In this document: positions 6,585 to 13,528 of the stretch, in pieces
Numbering within the stretch: the stretch's first letter is position 1
Layout of the letters: each line of letters opens with the position of its first letter
Assembly (NCBI GenBank): GCA_002328745.1
Contig: DCVQ01000001.1
Location: 1 to 13,528, forward strand
Length of the DNA stretch: 13,528 nt
Source of the DNA: Actinobacteria bacterium UBA2184
Lineage (GTDB): Bacteria > Actinomycetota > Coriobacteriia > Anaerosomatales > Anaerosomataceae
Direction of reading: 5' to 3'
Notes under the pieces: model-generated
The model's input: the letters and a program-made list of their open reading frames with translations, nothing else
Database searches by the model: none
What the model was told of the DNA's origin: nothing
Translations under genes and position numbers: made by a program

Positions 6585-7090
6585 CAGCGCTCCCGGTGCA
6601 CGAGCGAGGGGTCGTAGCGGTCGGCCGGTGGCTTCGATTCGGCCGGATGGCCCACCGCGAGCACGCACAGCGGCTCCACTCCCTCGGGCAGGCCGAGCAC
6701 CGCGCGCAGCGGCGCCACGCGCTCCATCTTCGGCCAGAAGCCGAGCCATACCGCGCCGAGGCCGAGCGCGTGGATCGCGAGGAGCGCGTTCTGGGCCGCC
6801 GCCGAGCAGTCCTGCTGCCACATCACCTCGTGCTTGAGGTCGCGGGTGTCGGCGCAGACGGTGATGGCAAGCGGCGCGGCGCGCAGGATCGTGCCGTAGG
6901 GGGTCGTGCCTGCCATCGCGTCGAGCTGCGCGCGGTCGGTCGTCACCACGAAGCGCCACGACTGCTGGTTGCCTGCCGAGGGCGCCGCCATCGCGGCGCG
7001 CAAGATCGTCTCGACGTCCGTCTCGGACACCGGCTCGGCGGTGTACTGGCGGATGCTCCGCCGGGAGAGGATGGTTTCGATCGCGTCCAT
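6581..7090 (-). CDS. Nitroreductase-family flavoprotein
   Basis: Encodes 169 residues, typical of short nitroreductases. These homodimeric FMN enzymes use NAD(P)H to reduce nitro compounds, quinones or similar acceptors; the natural substrate is usually unknown. The FMN-binding N-terminus is clear: ILSRRSIRQYTAEPV (7-21) and AAMAAPSAGNQQSWRFVV (32-49). The central WQQDCSAAAQNALLAIHALGLGAVWLGF region (95-122) is the helix and strand that close over the flavin, and AVGHPAE (145-151) follows. The ATG is preceded by AAGGAG at seven bases. It lies 44 bases after the small Cys/His protein gene and overlaps fetA by four bases. A link between a flavin reductase and metal export (for example ferric iron reduction) is possible but is inference. 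Confidence 0.93.
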   Translation of the reverse strand: MDAIETILSRRSIRQYTAEPVSETDVETILRAAMAAPSAGNQQSWRFVVTTDRAQLDAMAGTTPYGTILRAAPLAITVCADTRDLKHEVMWQQDCSAAAQNALLAIHALGLGAVWLGFWPKMERVAPLRAVLGLPEGVEPLCVLAVGHPAESKPPADRYDPSLVHRERW

Positions 7091-7134
7091 GTCACGCTCC
7101 TTCGTCCGCAGGCTCCCGCGGCCTGAAGGAGAGC

Positions 7135-7407
7135 CTACCCGTTCGACGGGTCGCGCGGCTCATCCGGCGCCGTCGGCCGCATCAGCGGAAGGTTCAGCAC
7201 CTCGGCCGCATCCGCGCGGTCCTTGAGACGCAGCAGCCAGTCGGCGATCTCGTTGCCGTGGCTGCCGAGCAGGTGGAAGTGCTGTACCGCGCATTGCGCG
7301 TGGGCCTCGCCGCCGCCGAGACCGAGGTGGTCCCAGAAGATGCAGTCGTCCTCATCGCACGCCACACCCACCGCGAGCAGATGGCGCTTGAGTTCGCATT
7401 CTTTCAC
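7135..7407 (-). CDS. Small Cys/His-rich protein of unknown function
   Basis: Encodes 90 residues from a GTG start. It contains four cysteines (C4, C17, C22, C39) and several histidines (H9, H27, H43, H45, H50), arranged as CELKRH, ACDEDDCIFWDH and QCAVQHFH, which looks like a metal-binding or redox site. The second half is a helix (GNEIADWLLRLKDRA). No signal peptide or membrane segment is seen, so it is probably cytoplasmic. The reading frame stays open upstream to 7542, but that part is Arg/Ser/Gly-rich and looks non-coding; TGGAGG ten bases before the GTG supports the shorter form. It is the first gene of a probable unit with the nitroreductase and fetAB. I cannot name a family. Confidence 0.65.
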   Translation of the reverse strand: MKECELKRHLLAVGVACDEDDCIFWDHLGLGGGEAHAQCAVQHFHLLGSHGNEIADWLLRLKDRADAAEVLNLPLMRPTAPDEPRDPSNG

Positions 7408-7593
7408 GTACTGCAGACCTCCATCGTTCGCGTTCGTCAGGGCGCGCCCGCGGGAGCTGCCGGCTCGCACCACTCCGGCGTCTCGAGACCTTCTGGCGCC
7501 TCCGAGCATCCTGCATGGTATCCCGTATGCCGGGGAGTCCACAATCCCGCCGGGCCTCGCGTGCCACGCCTACGGCCTGGACCGATATCGAGC
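7408..7593. other. Intergenic region between the scaffold gene and the Cys/His gene
   Basis: About 185 bases. On the minus strand a TTGTGG and TACCAT pair 18 bases apart (about 7515-7544) could be the promoter of the downstream unit; it is weak. A small GGCGTGGCACGC hairpin near 7560 lies after the large gene, without a T-run. No reading frame here looks like a gene. Confidence 0.4.
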
Positions 7594-10500
7594 CTACGGC
7601 CAATATGCGGCGTGAGGGCGTCCGTAGCAGCCCCAGTTCTCCACGTGCCGGTACTCGACGAACTTGCCTGTGCCGGGAGCATTGATGGTGACGTCATCGC
7701 CGACGAACAGTCCGACGTGATGGATGTAGCTGGGATCGGTCGTGAAGCACAGGTCTGCAGGCAGCAGCTGTGCGGGCGTGAGGTTCTTCGGATCGCACAA
7801 TCGCCAGAGGTATACCGAGTAGTGCGGCACGCTGATGCCCGCGGACAGGTAGCAGTACCGCACCAGTCCCGAGCAGTCGAAGCTGGACGGGCCTTCCCGG
7901 CCCCACACGTACGGCTTGCCGAGCTGTGCGATCGCCGTGTTGATGATCGTCGTACGCGCCCGCTGTGAGGCTGTGATCGGGACCGGCTCTCCGATGACCT
8001 CGAAACCGTCGACCGCCACCCTTGCGCCGGACGCGTCGGGGCCCATCAGGCCCGTGCACTCGATCCGCACCGTATGCACCCCGGCAGAGAGCATGCCGGA
8101 TGTCCACACCGGCGCGCTCGGTGTGCTCTCCTCGGCGTAGAGGTCGACCTCCAGCGGCGGTCCCCCGTCCACCGAGACTCGAGCGATGCCGTAAGCGGGT
8201 CCTCGAGGAGTCACCCACTCGATGCGTCTGCCGGTGAACCGGACGGTCACCGCGCTTCCCGTGACGCCTGTCCACCGCACTGTATCGCCGACTCCCACGC
8301 CTGTCGCAGTCGACCAGGTACCGGCGTACAGGTAGCGGTAATCATCCTCGTCGAACCACATGTCTGCCTGAGCCAGCGCCCCATCATGCTCGAAGGCGTC
8401 GACCCGCACGTAGTAGGAGCTGGAGCGCGAATCGCGTCTGCCCGCGACGCGCAACGACACCTCGTGGCCTGTGTTGGCGAGCCCCCGGACCGACCACACC
8501 ACGCTCGGCGGCCCCGCACGGTGAGCGTGGAGGTCGACGAATCCCTGGGACACCCCGTCAAGGAACACCTCGATCATCCCGGCGTCCGGGCCCCTCGTGC
8601 CGATGATCGCGCAGTCCCTGCCGGTGAAAGCGATCGTCATGCGCGACCTGGCGTCGCGGCTCTGCCGGAACGCGCCTTCGATCGCGTCGGGCGCACTCTG
8701 GCTGGCCCACGGGCCCGCGACCGCGATGAGCGAAGCGGTCTCGCCCGTCCGGACATGTCCGGACTCAACCGGTGCTTGTGAGATCGAGCCTGTCACGTGC
8801 ACGCCGTCGAAACACACGGAGGTCCCGGTGCTCACCTCATCCTTCGTCCCCAGGGCAGTGATGACGAGCGTGTGTTCTCCATGAGGCAGATCCGCGATCT
8901 CCCACACGGGAACGCTTAGCTCGAGATCGGGAGCGTAGAGGCTCACCACGCCCTGCGAGATGCCGTCGAGGAAGACCTCGGCGCGCCCGTAGGAGAGGTT
9001 TCGCGGCGCGATCCACCGGACCCCGGTACCCGTGAAAGCCACCGTAAGCGATGCTCCCGCCTGCCGCGTGTAGGCGTAGCGGCCGGCAGACATCGCATCG
9101 TTGTCCGTCAAGTACCACATCCCGGCCCTGGTCAAGCGGGCGTCATCCTCCTGCGCCGGGGTGAAAGCCGCCGGTGTCGAAGCCGCGATGTGTCGACCCC
9201 TGATATCGAAGGCATCGACGCACACCGAGTCATACATGCTGAGACGCCCGGCCGTGCCGAGCACGCGTATCTCGAGCACGTGCGCCGTATCGGCCAGGTC
9301 TTTCGCCCACCACAAGACGCTCTGCGCTTCGTATTCGGCCGAGTAGAGATCGACCACGCCTTGCGAGACGCCGTCGAGCAGGATCTCCGCCTCGCCATAG
9401 GAGCGGAAACGGGGGCCGATCCAGCGCACCTCAGTGCCCTCGAAGGCGAAGCGCACGGCCGAGCCAGGCGTCTTGCAGTAGCGGTAGCTGCCACCGCTCA
9501 TCGTGCCGTTGGCGGCCTCGTACCAGCCGCCGCCATACCCGATGCCCGGGGCCGACTGCTGGATTCTCGAGAACGCCTGCGTGACGACCCCGTCGACAAG
9601 GAACGCATCGACGCACACCGAGGTGGAACGGCTCAACGCCTCCCGGGTGCCGAGCACTCTGATCTCAAGCACGTGCTCGCCTGCGCCGAGCCCTGAGATC
9701 GACCAGACGGCCCGCTGTGACTCGAATGTCGGAGCGTATTGACTGACGATGCCTTGCGAGACCCCGTCGAGCACCACTTCGGCCTGTCCGTACGAGCTGT
9801 ACCTCGGGCCGATCCAGGCCACACCCGAGCCGGTGAACGTCACGAGGTAGCTCGCACCGGCCACACGCGAGTACGTGTAGCTGCCGCCTGACATCCATTC
9901 GTTGTCAGCCCCGCTCCAGAGCCCCGCGGCCGTGACGAGCGGATCGTCTTGCTCCGCGCACACATAGCCCTGAGGAAGACGGGATGCGCTCGCCTGCCCG
10001 TGCGTCTCGAACGCATCGACGCAGATCGAGTACGCGGCGCTGTCGGGGTCTTTGGTGCCCAGCACACGGATGTGCAGTTCGTGCGCGCCCGGGTCCAGCC
10101 CCTCCGCCGACCAGATGACCGCCTGGGCCTCGTAGCTGGCCGAATACTGACTTACCTCGCCCTGCGAGACGCCGTCGAGGAACACCTCGGCCCGGCCGTA
10201 CGAACTGAATCGTGGGCCGATCCACGCGACATCCTGACCCTCGAAGAAGAAGTACGCGTCCGCGCCGGCCGCACGCGCGTACCGGTAACTTCCCCCCGAC
10301 ATCGTCGAATTGGCGGCCTCGCTCCAGGAGCCTATGAGCAGGACACCTGGCGCGTCTTCCTCGAAGCGCTTCGCCGGCGAGAGCACCGTCCCCTCGATGT
10401 CGAAGGCATCGATACACACCGAGAAGAACGTGGAGGCGGGCTCCTTGGTCTGGAGCACCCTTATCTCCAGCCGGTGGTTCCCATCGGACAGCCCGGTCGC

Positions 10501-11328
10501 AGACCAGATAACCTGACGGAGGGCGAGCGCAGGGGCGTACTGGCTGACGACGCCCTGCGAGACGCCGTCGAGGACCACCTCGGCCTGACCGTACGAGAGG
10601 TACTTCGGCCCTATCCACGCCACCGAGGTCCCCGTGAACTCGATGGCCGCTCGTGCGCCTGCGGTCCGCGCGTACGCGTAGCTCCCACCGGACATCGATG
10701 CGTTGGCGACGCTCGTCCACCCGTCCGACAGGAGGACCTCGGGCGCCGACTGCTCCACACGGGTGGGCAGGACTGGCTCGGGAGCCTCGGTCACGGAACC
10801 GACGATGTCGGCCGCGTCGAAGCCGACCGTTCCATCGCCGACGACTTCGATGGTCACCACATGAGCGCCCTCGGCAAGGACGGCGCCCCACACCGGCTGC
10901 TGGTAGATGGTTGTCACGCTGCGGAGATCGACCGTGACCGCCGGCTCGCCATCCACGCTCACGCGCATCGAGCCATAGGTGCGGTGCCGGTTCCCGATGA
11001 CGGATACGCTCGTGCCATTGAATGCGATGCTGATGCGCTGACCGGGCTCGGTCGCGTAGATGAAGCTGCCTCCGGACAGGACGTCCGAATAGCCCGTGGT
11101 CCATCGGGCGGTACGCTTGATCTCCGGGGCCGTCTCCTCGACGCGCACGGGGACAGCCAGAGCGGTCACCGCGACATCAGGTCCGAGCAGGGCTGTCGCC
11201 GATTCGGAGGCTGCGTCGACCGTTACCGTCGATTCGACTGCGACAGCACTGCCAGCCCCGCCGAGCAGCACACCGGCGAGCGCAATGACCGCACACAGCG
11301 ATCGCACCCTACGTAGACGACCATCCAC
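7594..11328 (-). CDS. Exported giant protein: eight beta-sandwich repeats plus NlpC/P60 peptidase
   Basis: Encodes 1244 residues. A signal peptide (1-30, RR then a hydrophobic core, cleavage after AVA) is followed by a short linker and eight related ~120-residue repeats, at about 62-178, 190-313, 321-443, 456-580, 586-711, 724-848, 857-983 and 990-1113. The shared pattern is MSGGSYxYxRxAGA, FTGTxVAWIGPR, SYGxAEVxLDGVSQGxVSxY, then GxHxLEIRVLGTK and VCVDAF, resembling galactose-binding-like jelly-roll modules; ligand unknown. Residues 1124-1244 are an NlpC/P60 domain that cuts cell-wall stem peptides: AIAQLGKPYVWG, DCSGLV (nucleophile C1152), HHVGLF (H1204), and Asn1216 where many relatives have the third polar residue. 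No sortase or anchor motif is seen, so the repeats may do the attaching. The start is a GTG at 11328 with GGAGG ten bases before. It follows the sister gene by 68 bases. Confidence 0.93.
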   Translation of the reverse strand: MDGRLRRVRSLCAVIALAGVLLGGAGSAVAVESTVTVDAASESATALLGPDVAVTALAVPVRVEETAPEIKRTARWTTGYSDVLSGGSFIYATEPGQRISIAFNGTSVSVIGNRHRTYGSMRVSVDGEPAVTVDLRSVTTIYQQPVWGAVLAEGAHVVTIEVVGDGTVGFDAADIVGSVTEAPEPVLPTRVEQSAPEVLLSDGWTSVANASMSGGSYAYARTAGARAAIEFTGTSVAWIGPKYLSYGQAEVVLDGVSQGVVSQYAPALALRQVIWSATGLSDGNHRLEIRVLQTKEPASTFFSVCIDAFDIEGTVLSPAKRFEEDAPGVLLIGSWSEAANSTMSGGSYRYARAAGADAYFFFEGQDVAWIGPRFSSYGRAEVFLDGVSQGEVSQYSASYEAQAVIWSAEGLDPGAHELHIRVLGTKDPDSAAYSICVDAFETHGQASASRLPQGYVCAEQDDPLVTAAGLWSGADNEWMSGGSYTYSRVAGASYLVTFTGSGVAWIGPRYSSYGQAEVVLDGVSQGIVSQYAPTFESQRAVWSISGLGAGEHVLEIRVLGTREALSRSTSVCVDAFLVDGVVTQAFSRIQQSAPGIGYGGGWYEAANGTMSGGSYRYCKTPGSAVRFAFEGTEVRWIGPRFRSYGEAEILLDGVSQGVVDLYSAEYEAQSVLWWAKDLADTAHVLEIRVLGTAGRLSMYDSVCVDAFDIRGRHIAASTPAAFTPAQEDDARLTRAGMWYLTDNDAMSAGRYAYTRQAGASLTVAFTGTGVRWIAPRNLSYGRAEVFLDGISQGVVSLYAPDLELSVPVWEIADLPHGEHTLVITALGTKDEVSTGTSVCFDGVHVTGSISQAPVESGHVRTGETASLIAVAGPWASQSAPDAIEGAFRQSRDARSRMTIAFTGRDCAIIGTRGPDAGMIEVFLDGVSQGFVDLHAHRAGPPSVVWSVRGLANTGHEVSLRVAGRRDSRSSSYYVRVDAFEHDGALAQADMWFDEDDYRYLYAGTWSTATGVGVGDTVRWTGVTGSAVTVRFTGRRIEWVTPRGPAYGIARVSVDGGPPLEVDLYAEESTPSAPVWTSGMLSAGVHTVRIECTGLMGPDASGARVAVDGFEVIGEPVPITASQRARTTIINTAIAQLGKPYVWGREGPSSFDCSGLVRYCYLSAGISVPHYSVYLWRLCDPKNLTPAQLLPADLCFTTDPSYIHHVGLFVGDDVTINAPGTGKFVEYRHVENWGCYGRPHAAYWP
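7597..7959 (-). other. NlpC/P60 catalytic domain
   Basis: This is the C-terminal 121 residues of the large protein. It contains the Cys-His pair expected of D,L-endopeptidases acting on peptidoglycan, with DCSGL around the nucleophile and HHVGLFVG around the histidine. The third catalytic position is Asn in INAPGTGK, a substitution allowed in the family. Placing the enzyme at the end of a long repeat stalk is typical of surface autolysins. Confidence 0.9.
7990..11145 (-). repeat. Eight in-frame protein repeats of ~350-380 bp
   Basis: Unit positions on the minus strand are about 11145-10795, 10761-10390, 10368-10000, 9963-9589, 9573-9196, 9159-8785, 8760-8380 and 8361-7990. Units two to six are the closest to each other, with IGPR/SYG and VCVDAF motifs. 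Units seven and eight, next to the enzyme, differ: they read GTRGPDAG and TPRGPAYG in the centre and lack MSGGSY. The fifth unit has an extra cysteine (YRYCK) that could pair with the cysteine in VCVDAF. Confidence 0.9.
10373..10487 (-). repeat. 115-bp block nearly identical to 13414-13528
   Basis: This stretch of the second repeat matches the right edge of the window with only two differences (at 10390 and 10462) over 115 bases, and the encoded residues are identical. Other pairs of repeats are clearly more divergent in DNA. The match stops abruptly at the linker after LSPA. It probably continues beyond the window in the sister gene. Confidence 0.95.
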
Positions 11329-11335
11329 GATCGAC

Positions 11336-11367
11336 TGCCCTCCGATGCCCTCGCGGTGCCCTCGCGG
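11336..11367 (-). repeat. Tandem 11-bp repeat overlapping the ribosome-binding site
   Basis: On the minus strand CCGCGAGGGCA occurs twice in a row (11357-11367 and 11346-11356) and then as the degraded TCGGAGGGCA (11336-11345), which contains the GGAGG used by the NlpC/P60 gene. The copies provide three successive GAGGG motifs ahead of the GTG start. Confidence 0.8.
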
Positions 11368-11396
11368 GCGTCTTCGGCCTCAGCGTGCAGGCTGCA

Positions 11397-13528
11397 CTAA
11401 TCGCGCGTCACGACCATCGTGCCGAGTGGGACCTGCGGAAACAATTTCAGGATGTCCGAGTTGTACAGACGTATACACCCGTGCGACGCCCGGGTGCCGA
11501 TCACCCAGGGCTCGTTCGTGCCGTGAATGCCGTACGCCGTGTACACGTATGAGTAACTCGTCCCGTTCCAGACCTGCCGGTACAAGCGCATCTTGCGGGG
11601 GCCATATACGCCACTCGGATCCGTGTAGTACTTGGAGTCGATCCGCCACACCCGTGATGGCGTGGGCGTCGAAGGCTTGCCATGAGCGACAGGGTATATC
11701 GCCTCGATGTAGCCGTTCACCACGTAGTAGAGCTTGAAGTCGGACTTGTCGATCACGATGTAGCGCGACCAGCGGTACGGGAAGGGCGCGCGCGGACGGG
11801 CATTCACCAGCACGCCTTCGACCTCGACGCTATCGACACTCACGTACCTGTTCGTCGACTGCGGGTCATTCTGCCCGAGCACCTTCAAGACGACGGTGTG
11901 CTTACCAGGCGCCAGGCCATCGATCGCCCAAACGACGCGCTGGTTGGACCGGGCTCCTCCCATGTAGTTGGTGGTCGTACCCCGCGACACGCCGTCGAGC
12001 TCGACCGAGGCCAGACCATACGCCGGGTGCTTGCTGCCGAGGATTCGAACGCCGGTCCCCTCGAAGGTGATCGTGACCGCGCTTCCGGCGGACAGCGAGT
12101 ATCGGTGGCTCAGGCCGCTCATGCCTCCGTACGAGGCGACAGTCCAGTTCCCCGAGAAGTAGAGACGGGTGTCCGAGTCCTCCGCAGTCTGCGTTGCGAC
12201 CGTGCGCGCGGTGCGAAGCGGCCAGCCGAACACTTCGAGCGCGTCCACGGCCACCCTCACACCACTGGACCCGCTATCAGCGGTGCCGAGGGCGACCAGC
12301 CGGAACGTGTGCTGCCCGTCGGCCAGCCCGGTGATCGCGTGAAGCTCGACCTGGGACGCCGTTGCCGCAGCGTACTGGCTCACCACACCCCGCGACACAC
12401 CGTCCACGAACACCTCGCACTGGCCGAGGTCTGGTCCGACGGGCCCGATCAGCGTGATGCCCGTGCCGCGGAAGTCCACCAACAGCTCCGCGCCCGCGCG
12501 TTCGGTCCACCGCACGGTGCCGCCCGAGGCGGCGCCCACCGCGGACTCCCAGCCGCCGGTGAACGCGGGTCTGCTGTCGTCGTCCTCGAGCCGGGTCGCC
12601 GACTGCTCCGCGGCCCCGGTTATCTCGAAGCGATCGGCGCAGACCGAGAAATGGCGGCTCCATGGGTCCTTCGTGCCGAGCGTTCTTACCGTCAGCGTGT
12701 GGCGCCCCTCGGTCAACCCCTGGATCGACCAGATCGCCCGCGCCGGCTCGTAGTCGGGTGAATAAAGGCTGACAACGCCCTGGGTCACCCCGTCGAGCAG
12801 AACTTCCGCTCGTCCGTACGAGCTGTACTTGGGCGCGAGCCATGAGATGCCCGTGCCACTGAACTCGACCGAGAAGCCCGCATCCGGAACCTTGCAGTAC
12901 CGGTAGCTGCCCCCCGACATGGTGGCGTTGGCGGCCTCCGTCCAGAAGTTCGAGAACGAAAGCCGGGAGTCGTCCTGCTCAAGGACGGTCACCGCTCCGG
13001 TGCCGCGCGAATCGAGCAGAAACCCTGCCACATCGAACGCGTCCACGAACACCGAGCACGATACGAGACCGCTCTCGTGCGTCCCGAGCGAGTGGAGTTC
13101 GAGCACGTGCTCGCCCTCGGCAAGATCCCACCGCGCCCAGACCACCTGGCGATCGAGCGCACGCGGAGCCGCAAGGCTCACGGTCCCCTGTTCGACGCCG
13201 TCGAGCACTACACGCACTTCGCCGTACGAAACCCATCTCGGTGCCACGTACCCGATGCCGGTGCCCTGGAACCGCACTGTCGCGACCGCCGCTCCTTCCC
13301 GCGCGTACCGGTAACCGAACCCGGACATGTGTGCGTTCGCCGCGGGAGTCCAGCCGGCACCGTAGGAGATGAGCGGATCATCGTCCTCGTATCGCGTGAG
13401 CGGACCAAAGGCTGCCGGCGAGAGCACCGTTCCCTCGATGTCGAAGGCATCGATACACACCGAGAAGAACGTGGAGGCGGGCTCCTTGGTCTGGAGCACC
13501 CTGATCTCCAGCCGGTGGTTCCCATCGG
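11397..13528 (-). CDS. Exported giant protein (5' end missing): repeats plus L,D-transpeptidase
   Basis: At least 709 residues are visible; the gene continues past the right edge, so its true start, signal peptide and first repeats are not seen. Counting from the Val codon at 13499, the repeats lie at about 1-28 (end of a unit), 36-159, 172-294, 303-424 and 438-563, of the same type as in the neighbouring NlpC/P60 protein. Residues 577-699 form a YkuD L,D-transpeptidase domain, which makes 3-3 cross-links in peptidoglycan or attaches proteins to it. It starts with RYIVIDKSDFKLYYV and carries the catalytic signature YGIHGT (H659) and SHGCIRL (nucleophile C675). The stop TAG is 68 bases before the next gene, so the two are probably co-transcribed. 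The third visible unit has YRYCK with an extra cysteine, like unit five of the neighbour. Confidence 0.93.
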   Translation of the reverse strand, partial: DGNHRLEIRVLQTKEPASTFFSVCIDAFDIEGTVLSPAAFGPLTRYEDDDPLISYGAGWTPAANAHMSGFGYRYAREGAAVATVRFQGTGIGYVAPRWVSYGEVRVVLDGVEQGTVSLAAPRALDRQVVWARWDLAEGEHVLELHSLGTHESGLVSCSVFVDAFDVAGFLLDSRGTGAVTVLEQDDSRLSFSNFWTEAANATMSGGSYRYCKVPDAGFSVEFSGTGISWLAPKYSSYGRAEVLLDGVTQGVVSLYSPDYEPARAIWSIQGLTEGRHTLTVRTLGTKDPWSRHFSVCADRFEITGAAEQSATRLEDDDSRPAFTGGWESAVGAASGGTVRWTERAGAELLVDFRGTGITLIGPVGPDLGQCEVFVDGVSRGVVSQYAAATASQVELHAITGLADGQHTFRLVALGTADSGSSGVRVAVDALEVFGWPLRTARTVATQTAEDSDTRLYFSGNWTVASYGGMSGLSHRYSLSAGSAVTITFEGTGVRILGSKHPAYGLASVELDGVSRGTTTNYMGGARSNQRVVWAIDGLAPGKHTVVLKVLGQNDPQSTNRYVSVDSVEVEGVLVNARPRAPFPYRWSRYIVIDKSDFKLYYVVNGYIEAIYPVAHGKPSTPTPSRVWRIDSKYYTDPSGVYGPRKMRLYRQVWNGTSYSYVYTAYGIHGTNEPWVIGTRASHGCIRLYNSDILKLFPQVPLGTMVVTRD
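11403..11771 (-). other. YkuD L,D-transpeptidase catalytic domain
   Basis: About 123 residues at the C-terminus. The HGT...SHGCIRL signature with catalytic Cys is complete, so the domain should be active. It ends with the usual PLGTMVVTRD strand. Confidence 0.92.
11811..13528 (-). repeat. Five visible repeats of the shared surface module
   Basis: Units at about 13528-13416 (partial), 13394-13023, 12986-12618, 12593-12228 and 12188-11811 on the minus strand. The 12593-12228 unit belongs to the divergent subtype (SGGTVRW, GPVGPDLGQCEVFVDG), close to units seven and eight of the neighbouring gene; the last unit, next to the enzyme, has GSKHPAYG. Confidence 0.88.

Noticed and set aside
3195..7120. 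Shared CGCAGGCTCCCGC at about 3197-3209 and 7107-7119
   Set aside because: One copy lies in the severed acetyltransferase tail and the other in a short intergenic gap; 13 GC-rich bases can match by chance and no other copy or structure links them.
7408..7542. N-terminal extension of the Cys/His protein from an ATG at 7542
   Set aside because: The extra 45 residues look like translated intergenic DNA, and a ribosome-binding site precedes the internal GTG at 7407.
7990..11145. Regularly spaced repeats as a CRISPR array or satellite DNA
   Set aside because: The period is about 350-380 bases, in frame within one protein gene, and conserved in protein rather than DNA.

Overview
The window is high-GC DNA. 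All eleven genes I accept lie on the minus strand, so transcription runs from the high-coordinate end to the low-coordinate end. The flavodiiron protein, the FetAB-type transporter, the oxygen-sensitive style of metabolism and the large exported cell-wall proteins without an outer-membrane gene in sight suggest an anaerobic or microaerophilic actinobacterium, perhaps Coriobacteriia-like. This placement is inference; there is no rRNA or marker gene here. Eight of eleven genes end in TAG and none in TAA. No tRNA, rRNA or CRISPR array was seen, and no gene-free stretch exceeds 300 bases.

Right part (7594-13528): two adjacent genes encode giant exported proteins made of the same ~120-residue beta-sandwich repeat. 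The upstream one runs off the right edge and ends in an L,D-transpeptidase (YkuD) domain. The downstream one has a signal peptide, eight repeats and a C-terminal NlpC/P60 peptidase domain. They look like one surface scaffold carrying two different peptidoglycan enzymes. A 115-base block is almost identical between the two genes, a sign of recent repeat exchange.

Middle part (1900-7407): ordinary chromosomal genes. A small Cys/His-rich protein is followed by a nitroreductase and an ABC transporter pair (FetA/FetB type), the last three overlapping by GTGA junctions. Then come a polyprenyl diphosphate synthase with its own promoter, a GNAT acetyltransferase that appears cut short by an in-frame TAG, and a flavodiiron protein (oxygen or NO reductase).

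Left part (1-1899): an intact integron integrase (IntI, 323 aa, all catalytic residues and the IntI-specific insertion). No integron core site lies on the usual side, upstream of intI. Instead a lone GTTAGGC core site lies downstream of the intI stop codon, 15 bases before the start of a lipoprotein gene in the same orientation. This is the layout of a 'reverse' integron with a first cassette. The array probably continues past the left edge. An integron in this apparent taxonomic setting, and the twin scaffold enzymes, are the two parts most worth following up.
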